Shown here: positions 13,490 to 15,544 of the stretch, one piece after another | Layout: each line of letters opens with the position of its first letter | Position numbering within the stretch: position 1 is the first letter of the stretch | Assembly: GCA_947305045.1 (NCBI GenBank) | Contig: CAMZCW010000033.1 | Coordinates: 1-15,544 of the forward strand | Length of the DNA: 15,544 nucleotides | Reading direction: 5' to 3' | DNA from: an uncultured Bacteroidales bacterium | Lineage (GTDB): Bacteria; Bacteroidota; Bacteroidia; Bacteroidales; UBA932 | Notes under the pieces: generated by a model | What the model saw: the letters and a program-made list of their open reading frames with translations, nothing else | Database searches by the model: none | Told to the model about the DNA's origin: nothing | Translations under genes and position numbers: made by a program

Positions 13490-14761
13490 ATGATGACCGT
13501 TCAACAGTTACTATCCATCCTTTCTTCGCAGAAAGAGGAACTCGAAGCAAACGACCAGGCCTCCTTTGTGAGCCGCTATGAAGAGCCGCTTATCAACCTT
13601 GAAAGTAAGATGGCCCAGGTTGTTATCGGAGTCAGGCGCAGTGGTAAGTCGACAATATGTGAGAAAATCCTACGTGAGAAAGTGGGGGACTTTGCTTACG
13701 TCAATTTCGACGATGAGCGTCTTGTCTCACTCAAGACAGATGAGCTTGATATCCTTCTCGAGGCATTGTATAGGCTCAATGGAGATTTCAAGTATCTGTT
13801 CCTGGACGAGATTCAGAATATCGACGGGTGGCAACTGTTCGTTAACCGTCTTCTGAGGCAGAAGATTCATATCCTCATAACCGGGTCAAACTCCAAGCTG
13901 CTCAGCAGCGAGCTGATGACACACCTGACTGGCCGGCATAACCGGATCAACCTGTATCCGTTTTCGTTCTCCGAGTATTGCGGAATAACTGGCGTTGATA
14001 CCAAGTCATACTCGACCAGGGCCAGGGCTTTGCGTAAAACCGCTCTAGAAAAGTATATGTCGGATGGCGGGTTCCCAGAACTGATATCTGAGGCGAACCG
14101 CGCCGGATACATCAGCGGCCTGGTAGATGCAATCATCAATACCGATATTGCCAAGCGTTTCAAGATTCGTCACAAAGACGTGCTTAGGCGTATGGCCACC
14201 TATCTGTCGGACAATTACTGCCATGAGTTTGTTGCCAAGAATGTCGCAGAGGAGTTTGGGATATCAGACCATACGGCCGAGAATTACTACTCTTACCTTA
14301 AGCAGGCCTTCTTGCTGATCGGCATCAACAAATTCTCGTTCAAGAGTAAAGACAGGATCCGGAACGAGAAGGTATATGTGGTTGATACATCCCTGGCTAC
14401 AGATAAAGAGGGGACTATCGCCAGCGAGAACCTGGGCTGGCGTCTTGAGAACATCATCTGCGTTGAACTTCTGCGACGTTGCAAACCTCTTTTCCGGGAT
14501 CTGTTCTATTTCAAGACAGCCAGCCACGAAGTTGACTTTGTTGTGTCAGATGGGATGAAGCCCGTTGAACTGATCCAGGTCAGCTATGACATTTCTTCTC
14601 CGAAGACACGAAAAAGGGAAATCAATGGCCTGCTTGCCGGGGCGAAGGCTCTCAAATGTGATAAGCTGACGCTGATTACATTCGACACTGCCGAGACTGT
14701 CACAATGGGAGATAAGACCATTGAGATTGTGCCAGCGATAGACTGGCTCTTCCAGAGATAA
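13490..14761 (+). CDS. AAA_14/DUF4143 family ATPase
   Basis: A complete 423-residue member of the AAA_14 plus DUF4143 family. Walker A is GVRRSGKST (47-55), Walker B YLFLDEIQN (102-110, Asp106/Glu107), and the sensor strand ILITGSNSKLLS follows (128-139). The middle (about 225-300) contains a helical, winged-helix-like part. The C-terminus has a PD-(D/E)XK-like core, HEVDFVVSDG (346-355) and PVELIQVSYD (358-367), in which the usual Lys is replaced by Gln362. That makes catalysis doubtful if the motif assignment is right. The ATG at 13490 is chosen because the promoter lies at 13441-13471; an upstream ATG at 13442 lies inside it. It differs strongly from the ATPase at the left edge, so the two are not recent copies. 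Function of the family is unsettled. Confidence 0.9.
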   Translation: MMTVQQLLSILSSQKEELEANDQASFVSRYEEPLINLESKMAQVVIGVRRSGKSTICEKILREKVGDFAYVNFDDERLVSLKTDELDILLEALYRLNGDFKYLFLDEIQNIDGWQLFVNRLLRQKIHILITGSNSKLLSSELMTHLTGRHNRINLYPFSFSEYCGITGVDTKSYSTRARALRKTALEKYMSDGGFPELISEANRAGYISGLVDAIINTDIAKRFKIRHKDVLRRMATYLSDNYCHEFVAKNVAEEFGISDHTAENYYSYLKQAFLLIGINKFSFKSKDRIRNEKVYVVDTSLATDKEGTIASENLGWRLENIICVELLRRCKPLFRDLFYFKTASHEVDFVVSDGMKPVELIQVSYDISSPKTRKREINGLLAGAKALKCDKLTLITFDTAETVTMGDKTIEIVPAIDWLFQR

Positions 14762-14783
14762 TGACGACAATAAATAGCAAACA

Positions 14784-14810
14784 GCCCCAGCAGAGCGTAT
14801 CTGTCGGGGC
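14784..14810. terminator. hairpin between convergent genes
   Basis: GCCCC (14784-14788) pairs with GGGGC (14806-14810), and an inner CAGA pairs with TCTG after a 2x2 internal loop. The terminal loop is 5 nt. A T-rich stretch follows only on the minus strand, so it most likely ends the CMD-cupin transcript. Confidence 0.45.
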
Positions 14811-14828
14811 CGAATTATGTCCGTGTGA

Positions 14829-15544
14829 TCACCGAACTCTCTGATATTGCTCCTCGCTCACAGGTTCCAGCCATTCGTTGGAGGCGCCATCCTGAACGTC
14901 TTTATGGAAGGTCAGGTGCTGCATCCAACTGTCGGCTGCCGCACCGTGCCAGTGTTTGGCTCCTTCGGGAATCTCAATGATGGTGCCTGGAACGAGTTGC
15001 ACGGCCGGTTTACCCCATTCCTGGTACCAGCCGCGGCCGGCTACGCATATCAGAACCTGGACCTGTCTGTGGTGGATATGCCAGTTATTCCGGCAACCGG
15101 GCTCAAAGGTCACGTTGGCCACGCCGCCATCCAGCGGTGCCAGATAGCTATCGCCCGTGAAATACTGCGCATAAGTTGAGTTGGGCTGTCCTTGGGGCCA
15201 GACGGAGAAATCAACAGTCTGGACCGGGGTATGGGCATCTCCGAGCACGGCGTTCAGTGCGCCTCGGAGCCTCTCGGCTTCTGCCAGTCCTACTTTTGCT
15301 TCTAATAGGGCCGGCAGAGCACGCAGTTCTTCGTCGCTTACACCCATATTCCGGGCGCCGGAGACGTGGGCGAAAAGCTGCGGCTCACATCCGGGAAGGG
15401 CGGAGATGGCACTCACCGTGACAATCTCCCGGTCGGCATAACTGAGGTTGTTGCGGGCGAAGATATCTCCAAAAAGATGAGCCTTCAGATAATAGTCGGT
15501 GGCAGGGACAAAACTGTAGTTGAAAGGTTGCCCCGAAAGTTTCG
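14829..15544 (-). CDS. carboxymuconolactone decarboxylase-cupin fusion, 5' end outside the window
   Basis: About 237 C-terminal residues are visible, and the frame runs off the right edge; a GTG at 15416 is internal. The first part is a carboxymuconolactone-decarboxylase/AhpD-like helical domain: LKAHLFGDIFARNNLSYADRE, ISALPGCEPQLFAHVSGARN, GVSDEELRAL. After a linker comes a cupin barrel with the metal-binding motif WHIHHRQVQVLICVAGRGWY, the PGTIIEIPEGAKHWHGA second cupin motif and a final HLTF strand. Such fusions are common in Bacteroidetes and are usually annotated as putative aromatic-compound or antioxidant enzymes, without firm biochemistry. The cupin keeps His residues at all expected ligand positions, so metal binding is likely. 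The upstream context is not visible. Confidence 0.88.
   Translation of the reverse strand, partial: KLSGQPFNYSFVPATDYYLKAHLFGDIFARNNLSYADREIVTVSAISALPGCEPQLFAHVSGARNMGVSDEELRALPALLEAKVGLAEAERLRGALNAVLGDAHTPVQTVDFSVWPQGQPNSTYAQYFTGDSYLAPLDGGVANVTFEPGCRNNWHIHHRQVQVLICVAGRGWYQEWGKPAVQLVPGTIIEIPEGAKHWHGAAADSWMQHLTFHKDVQDGASNEWLEPVSEEQYQRVR

Overview
The window looks like chromosomal DNA of a Bacteroidales (phylum Bacteroidota) bacterium of roughly 50% GC. The evidence is the promoter grammar: several genes carry the Bacteroidetes pair TTTG-N19/20-TAnnTTTG (for example 8919-8949 minus, 11739-11769 minus, 3932-3963 minus). It is supported by the near absence of Shine-Dalgarno sequences, a tRNA without an encoded CCA, and the gene families present (AAA_14/DUF4143 ATPases, YqaA-like VTT protein, CMD-cupin fusion). 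Genus cannot be read from the sequence.

Layout. (a) 1-2310: the 3' part of a DUF4143-type ATPase converges on a secreted P1/S58-family Ntn-hydrolase-like peptidase. (b) About 2370-8830: an accessory block. It starts with a degenerate tyrosine-recombinase 3' end (2418-2639, minus). Next is a minus-strand operon hicA-hicB-orf196 with its own promoter and palindromic operator, then an unrecognised 480-aa gene (3970-5412, minus). That gene is transcribed divergently from two overlapping calcineurin-type metallophosphoesterase genes (5594-6987, plus). An intact tyrosine recombinase (7208-8611, plus) lies 219 bp from the 3' end of tRNA-Phe (8831-8903, minus). The hicAB and 480-aa region is visibly more AT-rich than its flanks. 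The arrangement is that of an integrated island, but no second attachment site was found. (c) 8919-13298: compact housekeeping-type genes: a Nudix hydrolase, a two-gene operon of a membrane TrkA-N/RyR-domain protein plus the Mn efflux pump MntP, an alpha/beta hydrolase and a YqaA-like membrane protein. (d) 13299-15544: a second DUF4143 ATPase preceded by three phased direct repeats, then the 3' part of a carboxymuconolactone-decarboxylase/cupin fusion.

The strongest candidate for something undescribed is the divergon at 3970-6987. Both outward promoters carry the same palindrome (core TACAAGCTTGTA), each centred exactly 41.5 bp upstream of the last base of its -7 element, and both share an unusual GA start to that element. 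The unknown 480-aa protein and the two phosphoesterases are therefore probably one co-regulated module. A second lead is the RyR/TrkA-N membrane protein translationally coupled to mntP. A third is the extra gene coupled to hicAB. Functions of all three modules are inference.
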